From NCBI GenBank assembly GCA_016719105.1, contig JADKAQ010000025.1:1-64000 (forward strand): a stretch of 64,000 nt of DNA, read 5' to 3'. The translations under genes were made by a program, and so were the position numbers. The notes under the pieces are model-generated. The model searched no databases, was not told the DNA's origin, and was given only the letters and a program-made list of their open reading frames with translations. Source of the stretch: Gemmatimonadota bacterium (GTDB taxonomy: Bacteria > Gemmatimonadota > Gemmatimonadetes > Gemmatimonadales > Gemmatimonadaceae). Below, in pieces: positions 46,721 through 54,344 of this stretch. Position 1 is the first letter of the stretch, and each line of letters starts with the position of its first letter.

Positions 46721-47989
46721 ATGACGAGCGTGATGCGCGATAACCTGGTTCCTCCCCCCTCGGCGCCAACGGCGCTCGATGTCGCGACGATCCGCGCCGA
46801 CTTCCCGATCCTCTCGATGGAAGTGCGCGGCAAGCCGCTCGTCTATCTCGACAACGCGGCCACCTCGCAAAAGCCGCGCGCCGTCATCGACGCGCTCACG
46901 CAGTACTACGAACGCGAGAACGGGAACATCCATCGCGGGGTGCACTACCTCAGCGAGAAGGCGACCGAACTGTACGACCTCACGCGCGAGGCGGCGCGGC
47001 GGTTCTTCAATGCCCGGCACGCCCACGAGATGATCTTCACCCGCGGCGCCACCGAGGGGATCAACCTCGTGGCGTCATCGTTCGGGCAGGCCTTCATCAA
47101 GGCCGGGGACGAGATCATCGTCTCTACCATGGAGCACCACTCCAACATCGTCCCGTGGCAGCTGCTGTGCGAACGCACGGGGGCGGTGCTCAAGGTCATC
47201 CCGGTGACCGATGCCGGGGAGCTGGACATGGACGGCTATCGCGCGCTGCTCACCGAGCGCACGAAGCTGGTCAGCATCGTGCACATCTCCAACGCGTTAG
47301 GCACCATCAACCCGGTCGCCGACATCGTGCGGCTGGCGCATGAGGCCGGGGCCGCGGTGCTGATCGACGGGGCGCAGTCGGCTCCACACGCGCGGGTCGA
47401 CCTGCAGGCCATCGACTGCGACTTCTTCGTCTGCTCCGGCCACAAGATGCTCGGCCCCACCGGGGCGTCGATCCTGTACGGCAAGGAAGCGTGGCTCGAT
47501 CGCATGCCCCCGTGGATGGGGGGCGGTGACATGATCGAGCACGTCTCCTTCGAGCGGACGACGTGGGCGCGGCTCCCGTCCAAGTTCGAGGCCGGCACGC
47601 CGTCGATCGGCGACGTGGTCGCCTATCGGCACGCGTTCGAGTACCTGGAGCGGGTGGGGTTGGAGAACATCGCGGCGCACGAGCACGACCTGCTGGCCTA
47701 CGCCGTCGAGCAGGTGCGCGACATTCCCGGGCTTCGGCTGGTGGGGACCGCGCAGGAGAAGGCGGGCGTGCTCAGCTTCGTCATGGATTGCGCCCATCCC
47801 CACGACATCGGGACGATTCTCGACGGCTTCGGGGTCGCCATTCGGGCCGGACACCATTGCGCACAGCCGCTGATGCGGCGATATGGTCTACCGTCCACGG
47901 CACGCGCGTCGTTCTACCTCTACAACACCCGCGAGGAGGTCGATACGCTCGTGCAAGCCATCCACCACGTGCGGCACGTCTTCGCCTGA
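46721..47989 (+). CDS. sufS: SufS cysteine desulfurase
   Basis: PLP-dependent group II cysteine desulfurase of 422 residues that supplies sulfur to SufU. NIHRGVHYLSEKAT near residue 68, TRGATEGINLV near 107, the PLP-Lys region CSGHKMLGPTG near 238 and the catalytic Cys in RAGHHCAQPLM near 377 are present. The first 20 residues are a non-conserved extension; the start at 46721 is plausible and follows a GAAGACGA octamer. sufU starts 2 bases after its stop. Confidence 0.96.
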   Translation: MTSVMRDNLVPPPSAPTALDVATIRADFPILSMEVRGKPLVYLDNAATSQKPRAVIDALTQYYERENGNIHRGVHYLSEKATELYDLTREAARRFFNARHAHEMIFTRGATEGINLVASSFGQAFIKAGDEIIVSTMEHHSNIVPWQLLCERTGAVLKVIPVTDAGELDMDGYRALLTERTKLVSIVHISNALGTINPVADIVRLAHEAGAAVLIDGAQSAPHARVDLQAIDCDFFVCSGHKMLGPTGASILYGKEAWLDRMPPWMGGGDMIEHVSFERTTWARLPSKFEAGTPSIGDVVAYRHAFEYLERVGLENIAAHEHDLLAYAVEQVRDIPGLRLVGTAQEKAGVLSFVMDCAHPHDIGTILDGFGVAIRAGHHCAQPLMRRYGLPSTARASFYLYNTREEVDTLVQAIHHVRHVFA

Positions 47990-47991
47990 CG

Positions 47992-48435
47992 ATGGATCTC
48001 GGCAATCTCTACCAGGACGTCATCCTGGAGCACAACCGCAACCCGCGGAACTGGGGGGAGCTCCCGCCCCCCAACGACCGGGCCGACGGTCGCAACCCGA
48101 TGTGCGGCGACGAGGTCACGGTCTGGCTCAAGCTCGAGGGCGATCGCGTGACCGACATCTCGTTCGTCGGGACCGGATGCGCGATCTCCAAGGCGTCGGC
48201 GTCGATGATGACGCAGGCTATCAAGGGAAAGACGCGCGCAGAAGCCGAGGCGGTCTTCGAGCAGTTCCACGCGATGGTCACTGGGCATCACGCCAACCCG
48301 GCGGGCGATGCCACGGTCGGCAAGCTCAAGGTCTTTGCGGGCGTGGCGCGATTCCCAGCGCGCGTGAAGTGCGCGTCGCTCGCCTGGCATGCGATGCACG
48401 AAGCGCTGCACCAGGCCCACTCACGCGCGTCCTGA
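47992..48435 (+). CDS. sufU: SufU sulfur-transfer protein
   Basis: Zinc-dependent sulfur acceptor of 147 residues that receives persulfide from SufS. MCGDEVTVW near residue 38, GTGCAISKASASMM near 61 and KCASLAWHAM near 127 provide the three conserved Cys and the Asp of the zinc site, and the SufU-specific insertion (KGKTRAEAEAVFEQFHAMV) is present, separating it from IscU. It is the last gene of the suf operon. Confidence 0.95.
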   Translation: MDLGNLYQDVILEHNRNPRNWGELPPPNDRADGRNPMCGDEVTVWLKLEGDRVTDISFVGTGCAISKASASMMTQAIKGKTRAEAEAVFEQFHAMVTGHHANPAGDATVGKLKVFAGVARFPARVKCASLAWHAMHEALHQAHSRAS

Positions 48436-48864
48436 CGACGCGAAGCAGGTAGACGAGCCGCGCTCGTCTCCGGCGAGGAAGTTGGACGGTGGCTCGCGCC
48501 AGGCGGCGTGCCCTTCACGTCCCCGATCGCCCGCCTCTCAACGCTCCCGGCGAGGAATCGCACCGCAGGCCACGCGGGTCACATGGCCGTCGCGGCCAGT
48601 GTGCTCGCTTCGCTCGCCCGCTTCACCTGCGGTGGATCCTCGCCGAGAGGGAAAACACGACGTGCGCGGCACCGGCTTGTCGTTCGCCACCCTTCCCCAC
48701 CCCCCACAACAAGCTGCCCCCACTCACAACCGCTCCGCACCACACGGATCGCGTGTTTGGTGCCGGCACGTCGTGCGTATTCCCCCACCCACCCGGAAGA
48801 ACGCGTGAGCGCCCTTCGACCCCACCCAGCCTTCCCCCTCCACCCAACCCCACAAAAGCGTCCG
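48436..48864. other. Intergenic region after sufU (429 bp)
   Basis: No gene supported. It starts with a GACGAG-CCGCG-CTCGTC hairpin (48452-48468) that could end suf transcription. The right half (about 48690-48900) is strongly C-rich on the plus strand, with short CCCCACCCCCC-like runs, and runs into the 3' end of the leftward gene. Frames here encode Pro/Arg/Thr peptides only. Confidence 0.55.
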
Positions 48865-49653
48865 TTACGCCGTCGCCCGACGTCCCCCGAACCCCTCCTC
48901 CCCGATCCCATCTCCCCACACATCGGGAGACGGGGCGACGACGCGATACGGATGTAGCGCGCGAACAACCTTCCCCTTTCGCTCGAAGAAGCCCGAGCGG
49001 CGAAGCGATGCTTCCAGAACCCACTCCCAGCCAAAGCGCTGGTGGAACTCGCGCTCCGACAGTCCCAGCAACTCATGAATCCAGCGGCGCGTCTCGGCCG
49101 CGTTCGGCTCGTCGGCCGAGATGACGCGGTTGACCGAGGTGCGATCCGAGGCCAGGTCGGCGAGGATCGCCGCGCGCTGCCACTCCAGCGCCCCCCAGTC
49201 GCCGAGAAGGCGCAGCTGCTCTCGCACCGTGTACGGGAGGAACGACACCTCGTTCCTGCGTAGCGCCGGGCGCGTGAACAGGTCGGCCAGGGTACGCGAC
49301 AGCGTCGAGGCGCGCGTGCGACGGACCAGCCACTCCACCATGTCGCTCGGCGTCGGACGCGGACGGGCCGCCACGGCGCGCAGGATGGCGCTCGCCCCAT
49401 CGGCGTCGGCCAGGCCGAAGACCACGCAGGTTCTGGGGAGACGGCGCGTCGAACGCATCCCCGAATCGCCATCGGCCAGGATGCAGAGCGGACACCACGG
49501 CGCGACGTCCATCTGCGCCTTCACGTCATTCGTCGACGGGCGACGCTCGAGGGCATCGAGCAGCGCCACCGACCCGAGGTCGGGCGACACATCGTGCAGT
49601 CGCCGCGCCATCTGGTACGGCGGCTCGAGGATCAACAGTGACGAGGTGTTCAT
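48865..49653 (-). CDS. Hypothetical protein, possible AraC-like DNA-binding domain
   Basis: Protein of 262 residues, not confidently recognised. From ATG 49653 it begins MNTSSLLILEPPYQMARRL. The middle carries CPLCILAD, a single CxxC. The C-terminal half is helical, and LGDWGALEWQRAAILADLAS together with WIHELLGLSEREFHQRFGW resembles two consecutive helix-turn-helix units, as in AraC-type regulators. A perfect palindrome TGTAC-ACTC-GTACA lies 30 bp upstream of its start, consistent with autoregulation. The final 25 residues are Gly/Ala/Pro-rich. Function as a transcription factor is inference. Confidence 0.6.
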   Translation of the reverse strand: MNTSSLLILEPPYQMARRLHDVSPDLGSVALLDALERRPSTNDVKAQMDVAPWCPLCILADGDSGMRSTRRLPRTCVVFGLADADGASAILRAVAARPRPTPSDMVEWLVRRTRASTLSRTLADLFTRPALRRNEVSFLPYTVREQLRLLGDWGALEWQRAAILADLASDRTSVNRVISADEPNAAETRRWIHELLGLSEREFHQRFGWEWVLEASLRRSGFFERKGKVVRALHPYRVVAPSPDVWGDGIGEEGFGGRRATA

Positions 49654-49683
49654 GGAACGCACGTTACGGCGCCCCGAAAAGGC

Positions 49684-49697
49684 TGTACACTCGTACA
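49684..49697. promoter_or_regulatory. Palindrome TGTAC-N4-GTACA upstream of the putative regulator
   Basis: A perfect five-base dyad with ACTC spacer sits 30 bp before the leftward regulator gene. It lies within the 13-mer GGCTGTACACTCG, which is repeated exactly at 41292-41304 (there only the left half-site is kept). Confidence 0.5.
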
Positions 49698-49720
49698 AGC
49701 CCCAGTCGATCGCCGACGCG

Positions 49721-49752
49721 AAAAAGGGAGGGGACCATGTCGGTCCCCTCCC
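49721..49752 (-). terminator. Rho-independent terminator of the leftward kinase/regulator operon
   Basis: An 11-bp perfect stem (GGGAGGGGACC and complement) with a five-base loop is followed, reading leftward, by five T. It lies about 80 bp after the response-regulator stop and closes that transcription unit. Confidence 0.88.
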
Positions 49753-49830
49753 CATCGAAACGCGTCCTGGACGATCTGACTCAGGTCGACGGTGCCCCCT
49801 CGGCCTCTACGCTGCGCCAGGAACCCCCGA

Positions 49831-50583
49831 TCATCGCGCCCCAGCGTCGGGGCGGTGTTGAATCGAGTCGCCCGTCGACGGGGGGGCCGGCGGCTGCGCC
49901 GCGCTGTCTCCAGGCTCGACCGGGATCACCAATTCACCATCTGAGTCCCCATCCTGTCCCTCAGGTGGCAGCATGATGGCGAAACGCATCAATCCCCACT
50001 CGGTGGTGATGCCGAGTGCCTTCCGGATGCTGGCGCGGTGGAACTCGACCGTTCTGGGCGAGACGCCGAGCGTTTCGGCGATATCGCCGGTCGACTTGCC
50101 GTCGCCGATCAGGCGCAGGATCTGGAGGTGGCGCGGGGTCAGGCGATCGAGCGCCGGGTGCTGCAGCGCCGCCGTGTCGCGGAACGAGCGACGGGGGACT
50201 CGGGGCGAGATGAAGAGCTTTCCCGCCAGCACGGCCTCGATCGCGCCATTGAGCTCCTCGGCCGACGCTTCCTTGGGGATGAAGCCGTGGGCCCCCTTCT
50301 GCAGCGCCAGGTCGGCCAGCGCACGGTCCACGTGCATGGTGACGACGAGGACCTTGAGCGCGGGAAAAGCGGCGGTGATGTCCGGGAGGAGCTCCAGCCC
50401 GTTGCGATGGGGCATGGAGAGGTCGAGCAGGAGGATCTCGGGCTTGGTGCGACCGATCTGGTCGACGACCTCTCGCCCGTCGTTCACCACCCCAACGACG
50501 ACGAAGCTCGGCTTGAGCAGGGCGCGGAGCCCGTGACTCATGAGCGGATGATCGTCGCAGATCAGGACAAGTGTGCGGCGCAT
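49831..50583 (-). CDS. NarL/FixJ-family response regulator
   Basis: DNA-binding response regulator of 250 residues. The receiver domain (1-120) has CDDHPLMSHG near residue 9, the phospho-acceptor in LLLDLSMPHRNG near 54 and PKEAS near 104 (Lys). A LuxR-type HTH follows at about 145-205 (LTPRHLQILRLIGDGKSTGD, then VSPRTVEFHRASIRKAL). The last 45 residues are acidic then Pro/Ser-rich. It sits 10 bp after the sensor kinase and ends the operon before a strong terminator. Confidence 0.95.
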   Translation of the reverse strand: MRRTLVLICDDHPLMSHGLRALLKPSFVVVGVVNDGREVVDQIGRTKPEILLLDLSMPHRNGLELLPDITAAFPALKVLVVTMHVDRALADLALQKGAHGFIPKEASAEELNGAIEAVLAGKLFISPRVPRRSFRDTAALQHPALDRLTPRHLQILRLIGDGKSTGDIAETLGVSPRTVEFHRASIRKALGITTEWGLMRFAIMLPPEGQDGDSDGELVIPVEPGDSAAQPPAPPSTGDSIQHRPDAGAR

Positions 50584-50593
50584 GCGGACCTTC

Positions 50594-51385
50594 CTATCCC
50601 TTGACTGGTACGGTGACGCGAATGGTCGTCCCTTCGCCGGGGGTCGATCGAATCTCGAAGCGCCCGTCGGCGAGTCGTGTACGCTCGGCCATGGAGATCA
50701 GTCCCAACCCGGCGCTCTTGCTCGGATCGGTGGACTCGAAGCCCTGCCCGAAGTCCTGAATGGACAGCTCGATTCCCCCGCCGGTGTTACGAGTCCGCAG
50801 GCGAGCCTTCTTGGCACCCGAGTGCTTGCTGACATTGCGCAGTCCCTCCTGCGCGATGCGATATAGCATCAGCGCGCGCTCGCGCGAAAGCTGTGACGCG
50901 TGCCCGACGTCCTCGAAGCTCGTCTCGACGTCGATCCCCGAGGCGCGACTGACGTCTGACGAGAGCTGGTCGAGGGCTGGCAGGAGCCCTCCCTGGTCGA
51001 TGATCGCCGGGTGCAGCCGGTGGGCGACGCGACGCAGCATCACTCCCAGGTCCTGCAGCTCGGAGCGCAGCGCATCGATGCGCAGCGCGTCGACGCGCAT
51101 CGAGGCGCGCTCGGGCCCATCGCCCACCGATGGCTCCCCCGAATCCCACTCGCTCAGCTCGTGCTGCAGGATCGCGACGCGCTGCAGGGCGTCGTCGTGC
51201 ACCTCGCGGGCGACCCACGCACGCTCCTCTTCGTGTGCGTCGAGGAGCTTCTTGGCGTACGTCTGGTGGAGCTTGAGGTTGAGTCGCTGGTAGATGAACA
51301 GCGCCGCCAACAGAGCCGCCAGAATGACCCCGACCGCGAGTGCTCCCGCTAGGTAGATCCAGTAGAGCTGGTCGGAAGCGGGCAC
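50594..51385 (-). CDS. Sensor histidine kinase, HisKA_3 type
   Basis: Kinase of 263 residues, partner of the adjacent NarL-type regulator. GTG start at 51385 with GGAGGGG six bases upstream. One transmembrane helix (IYLAGALAVGVILAALLAAL) near residues 10-30 and almost no extracytoplasmic domain. EERAWVAREVHDDALQRVAI near 53 is the HisKA_3 phospho-His box; the HATPase_c domain has RIAQEGLRNVSKHSGA (N box) and GQGF and GLGLISMAER (G boxes). With no sensory domain of its own it probably relies on a partner; the overlapping membrane-protein gene (37 bp overlap) is the candidate. Confidence 0.93.
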   Translation of the reverse strand: MPASDQLYWIYLAGALAVGVILAALLAALFIYQRLNLKLHQTYAKKLLDAHEEERAWVAREVHDDALQRVAILQHELSEWDSGEPSVGDGPERASMRVDALRIDALRSELQDLGVMLRRVAHRLHPAIIDQGGLLPALDQLSSDVSRASGIDVETSFEDVGHASQLSRERALMLYRIAQEGLRNVSKHSGAKKARLRTRNTGGGIELSIQDFGQGFESTDPSKSAGLGLISMAERTRLADGRFEIRSTPGEGTTIRVTVPVKG

Positions 51386-52008
51386 CGCATTCCCCTCCAG
51401 ATGAGGACGAAAGCGAGGACATCGCCGAAGGAGCGCGCGTTGTACAAGCGGCGCATTGCGACGAGTTGGTCAGGCCCCATGGCCGCGGCGATGGGGTCGA
51501 TGATGACGAGCAACCCGAAATACAGCAGGACCCCGATCGTCGTCCAGAGCCAATCGTGGTTCCAGGCGCGTTCCGGCGACGCCGCCACGTTGGAGATCAG
51601 TGTATACGCGGTGCACAGCATCATCAGCAGGGCGCGGAACGGACCCGAGAAGGTCCGGAACGTGTCGAGCTCCCCGGCGACGATGGCGATCGCCACGTAG
51701 GTCGCGACGACCAAGGGAATGGCGATACGCAGCGCGATACGCGTCACCGGTCGCGTCTGCCAATGCGACAGCGCCCACAGGAGGAGCGTATCCTCGATGG
51801 GCTGAAGGTACGTGAAGATCCAGAGGTTATTGCCCCGTGTGACTGCCAGCCCCAGCTGCACCAGGTCCGAGAGAAAAAAGACCAGGCACCAGATCGTGAT
51901 CCACTTGCGGGCCGGCGACGTCCTCCGCCACGCCGGGACGACCGCGATGGGTGGCATGAGTTGCGCCAGCACCGCGATCGTCGGAATCAAGAAAACGGAG
52001 AACGTCAT
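51349..52008 (-). CDS. Multi-pass membrane protein, possible sensor partner
   Basis: Integral membrane protein of 219 residues with about six hydrophobic segments (for example FLIPTIAVLAQLMPPIAVV near the start, WITIWCLVFFLSDLVQLGL near 36 and IALRIAIPLVVATYVAIAIV near 92). No enzymatic motif or named family is recognised. Its 3' end overlaps the kinase by 37 bp and its start follows the YPCPPYCP protein gene by 39 bp, so the genes are probably one unit. A role passing a signal to the kinase is inference. Confidence 0.8.
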   Translation of the reverse strand: MTFSVFLIPTIAVLAQLMPPIAVVPAWRRTSPARKWITIWCLVFFLSDLVQLGLAVTRGNNLWIFTYLQPIEDTLLLWALSHWQTRPVTRIALRIAIPLVVATYVAIAIVAGELDTFRTFSGPFRALLMMLCTAYTLISNVAASPERAWNHDWLWTTIGVLLYFGLLVIIDPIAAAMGPDQLVAMRRLYNARSFGDVLAFVLIWRGMRCPLPTSSTGST

Positions 52009-52047
52009 CCAGGCCGCATGTAGCCGAGGGGTCGACCGGCGTCCCGA

Positions 52048-52488
52048 CTAGAGCAGTGGCGAATCGGTGGGGCAGTACGGAGGACACGGATAGTGCTGGT
52101 CGAGCAGCACCGCTTCGCCGGCGCTGGCGAGGGCGGCCGTGCGTGCGCCCTTCCTGGCCTTCCCGACCTTCGTGATGTCGTTGCCACTCTCGTCAACGCC
52201 GACGATCACCGGCTGGTACGTCCCATCGGGGCCAAGCCCGTGATAGTACCGGATCCCCACACAGCCGGGCTGCGACAGGATCGCTTGCAGGCCGTCGGCC
52301 CAGAAGAAGCCAGCATGCTCGGACGCAGGCGCGGCCTTGCGGTAGCGCTGCGTCAGCTCGATGGCCCGCTCGAGGGAGATTCGCTGCGACTCCTTGGGAG
52401 GAAGCGCTCCATATCCACCCTTGGGGCTCCCCTTCCCCTTTCCGCGCCCCTTGCCGGCGCCCTTGGTCCCCTGCTTGCGAACGGCCAT
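52048..52488 (-). CDS. Small protein with C-terminal YPCPPYCP motif (paralogue B)
   Basis: Protein of 146 residues. ATG 52488 with GAGAGGA five bases upstream. Residues 1-25 are Lys/Gly-rich and basic. SLERAIELTQRYRKAAP is followed by a domain with GCVGIRYYHGLGPDG near 76 and VIVGVDESGNDI, then LLDQHYPCPPYCPT near the C-terminus, shared with the gene upstream. The pattern recalls, from memory, uncharacterised Bacteroidetes proteins that end in a similar Cys/Pro motif. No signal peptide. The two Cys four apart could bind metal, form a disulfide or be modified. Function unknown. Confidence 0.8.
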   Translation of the reverse strand: MAVRKQGTKGAGKGRGKGKGSPKGGYGALPPKESQRISLERAIELTQRYRKAAPASEHAGFFWADGLQAILSQPGCVGIRYYHGLGPDGTYQPVIVGVDESGNDITKVGKARKGARTAALASAGEAVLLDQHYPCPPYCPTDSPLL

Positions 52489-52687
52489 GCGAATCCTCTC
52501 GAGTTGGATGATGTGGAATTGTTAGGCACGACATGCCCGATGCGCCAGCGCGCCGTGTCACACGACGTGTCATGACCGCGTGTCACCGCGAAGCGCCTGG
52601 AGGACCTGGCTGGACGCGACGTGTCACGCCGGCGGGGATCCCCGCCAGCGTGACGGCGCGACGTTGCTCCCTTCGCAACGCGGACGA

Positions 52688-53041
52688 CTAGCCGCGCAGT
52701 GCGCTCGCCTCGGTGGGACAGTAGGGCGGGCACGGGTAGTGCTGGTCGAGCGCCGTCGTCGGCCCGTCCAACAGGTCGCTGCCGGCGCTGTCCGCCGCCA
52801 CGAGGACGATCGTGCGCTGCCCCTTTTCGTCGCGGGCGTGGTAGTAGCGCAGGTACTCGGCGTCGGCGCGGCTCAGCAGCGCCAACACCGCCTTCTTGCT
52901 GAACATGCCGCCCAGCGACCCTTCTTCGGGCTTGCGCACCCCCGAGACGGTGGCCTGGCTGCGATGACGACGCGTCATGTCTGCGGCTTCCGCGGCGGTA
53001 ATGCTATGGTCACGCCCGGGCTGCAGGGGAGGATTTGCCAT
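52688..53041 (-). CDS. Small protein with C-terminal YPCPPYCP motif (paralogue A)
   Basis: Protein of 117 residues, paralogous to the next gene. Start uncertain: ATG 53041 is used; GTG 53053 is four codons upstream. The order of elements matches its paralogue: an N-terminal helix (AAEAADMTRRHRSQ), LLSRADAEYLRYYHARDEKG, the strand TIVLVAADSAGSDL, and ALDQHYPCPPYCPTEA at the C-terminus. It lacks the basic N-terminal tail. The 199-bp gap to the next gene could hold a separate promoter. Function unknown. Confidence 0.75.
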   Translation of the reverse strand: MANPPLQPGRDHSITAAEAADMTRRHRSQATVSGVRKPEEGSLGGMFSKKAVLALLSRADAEYLRYYHARDEKGQRTIVLVAADSAGSDLLDGPTTALDQHYPCPPYCPTEASALRG

Positions 53042-53144
53042 GCTGGTTCTCACGCGTTGAGGAAGAACACGGTCCGCGCCACGCGGGCGGTCGCGTCCGA
53101 TCGGTCGAGCACTACAGTGTAGAACTCGAGTCCAAGTTCAGACA

Positions 53145-53160
53145 CTGGGGGTAACCCCAG
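53145..53160. promoter_or_regulatory. GNRA-type hairpin and nearby dyad in divergent region
   Basis: CTGGGG-GTAA-CCCCAG forms a 6-bp stem with a GTAA tetraloop between the divergent YPCPPYCP and YciI genes. An 11-bp dyad CTACAGTGTAG lies about 30 bp to its left. Either could be an operator or leader element. Confidence 0.35.
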
Positions 53161-53232
53161 TCGATGGCAGGGCGCCGTCGCCGCCGCTAGACTCCGCGCA
53201 CGGCACCGTCCTCAGCCCTCGGTCAACGACAC

Positions 53233-53535
53233 ATGTCTTACGCCATCGCCCTCATCCGCTACCGCAAGCCGATCGACGACGTGATCGCGAACACCGACGA
53301 CCATCGGGCGTACCTCCGCTCGCTGCACGAGCGAGGGACGCTCCTCGCGTCTGGGCCGTTCGACCCACGCACCGGCGGGGCGCTGATCCTCAACGTCCCC
53401 GACGACGATCCGCAGGGGGCGCTCGACGCCGTACGAGACGGCGATCCGTTCTGGCAGCGGGGTATCGCGCAGTACGAGCTCCTGGTCTGGAACCCGGTCA
53501 TCGGGCGCGAAGCGATCGACGCGCTCCGGCGCTGA
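53233..53535 (+). CDS. YciI-family protein
   Basis: Protein of 100 residues with the YCII fold. SYAIALIRYRKP at the start, HRAYLRSLHERGTLLASGPF near residue 24 (with the conserved His and Ser-Gly-Pro), and DGDPFWQRGIAQYELLVWNP near 70 are typical. Members occur as small enzymes or ligand-binding proteins; function here is unknown. Its stop abuts the stop of the convergent DinB gene. Confidence 0.9.
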   Translation: MSYAIALIRYRKPIDDVIANTDDHRAYLRSLHERGTLLASGPFDPRTGGALILNVPDDDPQGALDAVRDGDPFWQRGIAQYELLVWNPVIGREAIDALRR

Positions 53536-54135
53536 TCAGGCCGACGCCGCGTCGCTATTCGTCGCTGCTGTCGCCATCGCGGCCCGCAGCCGTTCCACCT
53601 GACCCAAATGGCGCCGTGCGTGCACCGCGGCGACCAAAAAGGCATCGCCCAGATTGAGCCGGATCACCGACGCCATGGGCGATCCCAAGCGACAGGCGCG
53701 CCACTCCAACGGCTCGGCCCGCGCGAGGGCATCGTCCAGTCGCTTCTGGCGCTCGAGGAACGCGGCGATCACGTGCGCGCGGATTCGCGGCCCGACCCGG
53801 TACTTCCTTGGGGCGGGGACCTTGCGCGGCGACGTCAGCGCCCGGACCAGAAAGGCGCCGGCAAACCGCGGTGACCACGGCGCGTCCTTCCCGCCCTCAC
53901 GCTGCGGAAGGCTCTCCCCCTCGAGGAATTCCTCGATGCGCTCCAGGTACGAGTCGTGGACGATGCACATGTGCTCGAACACCTGCGCGATCGACCACCC
54001 CTTATCGGGCGGGAGCCACGCCAACTCCTGCGGCGTCAACGTCGCGGCGAAGCGTTGCACGTGCTCCGTGATGGCGCGCCCTTCACGGATCAGGAGCTCG
54101 TGCAGGGCCTGTTGTGTCTCTGGGGCGGTAAACAC
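53536..54135 (-). CDS. DinB-family protein
   Basis: Four-helix-bundle protein of 199 residues of the DinB/YfiT type, often metal-dependent thiol transferases. GTG 54135 with GGAG six bases upstream is chosen; upstream codons are Arg/Gly-rich. GWSIAQVFEHMCIVHDSYLE near residue 46 and LVAAVHARRHLGQVERLR near 170 provide the usual His ligands. Substrate unknown. Confidence 0.85.
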   Translation of the reverse strand: MFTAPETQQALHELLIREGRAITEHVQRFAATLTPQELAWLPPDKGWSIAQVFEHMCIVHDSYLERIEEFLEGESLPQREGGKDAPWSPRFAGAFLVRALTSPRKVPAPRKYRVGPRIRAHVIAAFLERQKRLDDALARAEPLEWRACRLGSPMASVIRLNLGDAFLVAAVHARRHLGQVERLRAAMATAATNSDAASA

Positions 54136-54344
54136 GTCGTGCTCCCGTTGGCGGCGCCCCTCGGCGGCCGCGGTCCACTCCGCACCGTGCTCGCATTGCC
54201 TGCGCTTGCGCCCGACCCGCCCGCCGGGCGCCACACGAACCTAACGATTGTGCCTGGACACGCGACGCCTGCCGTGTCGCGCCGCCCGCGCCTCGTACTC
54301 TACACTCAACCCCTGCACTCGCGCACCCGGCAGTTCCCGCACAC

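Noticed and set aside
49737..49976. Small plus-strand open frame with a strong-looking GGGAGGGG ribosome-binding site
   Set aside because: The supposed ribosome-binding site and start codon are the stem and loop of the leftward rho-independent terminator, and the peptide has no protein-like composition.
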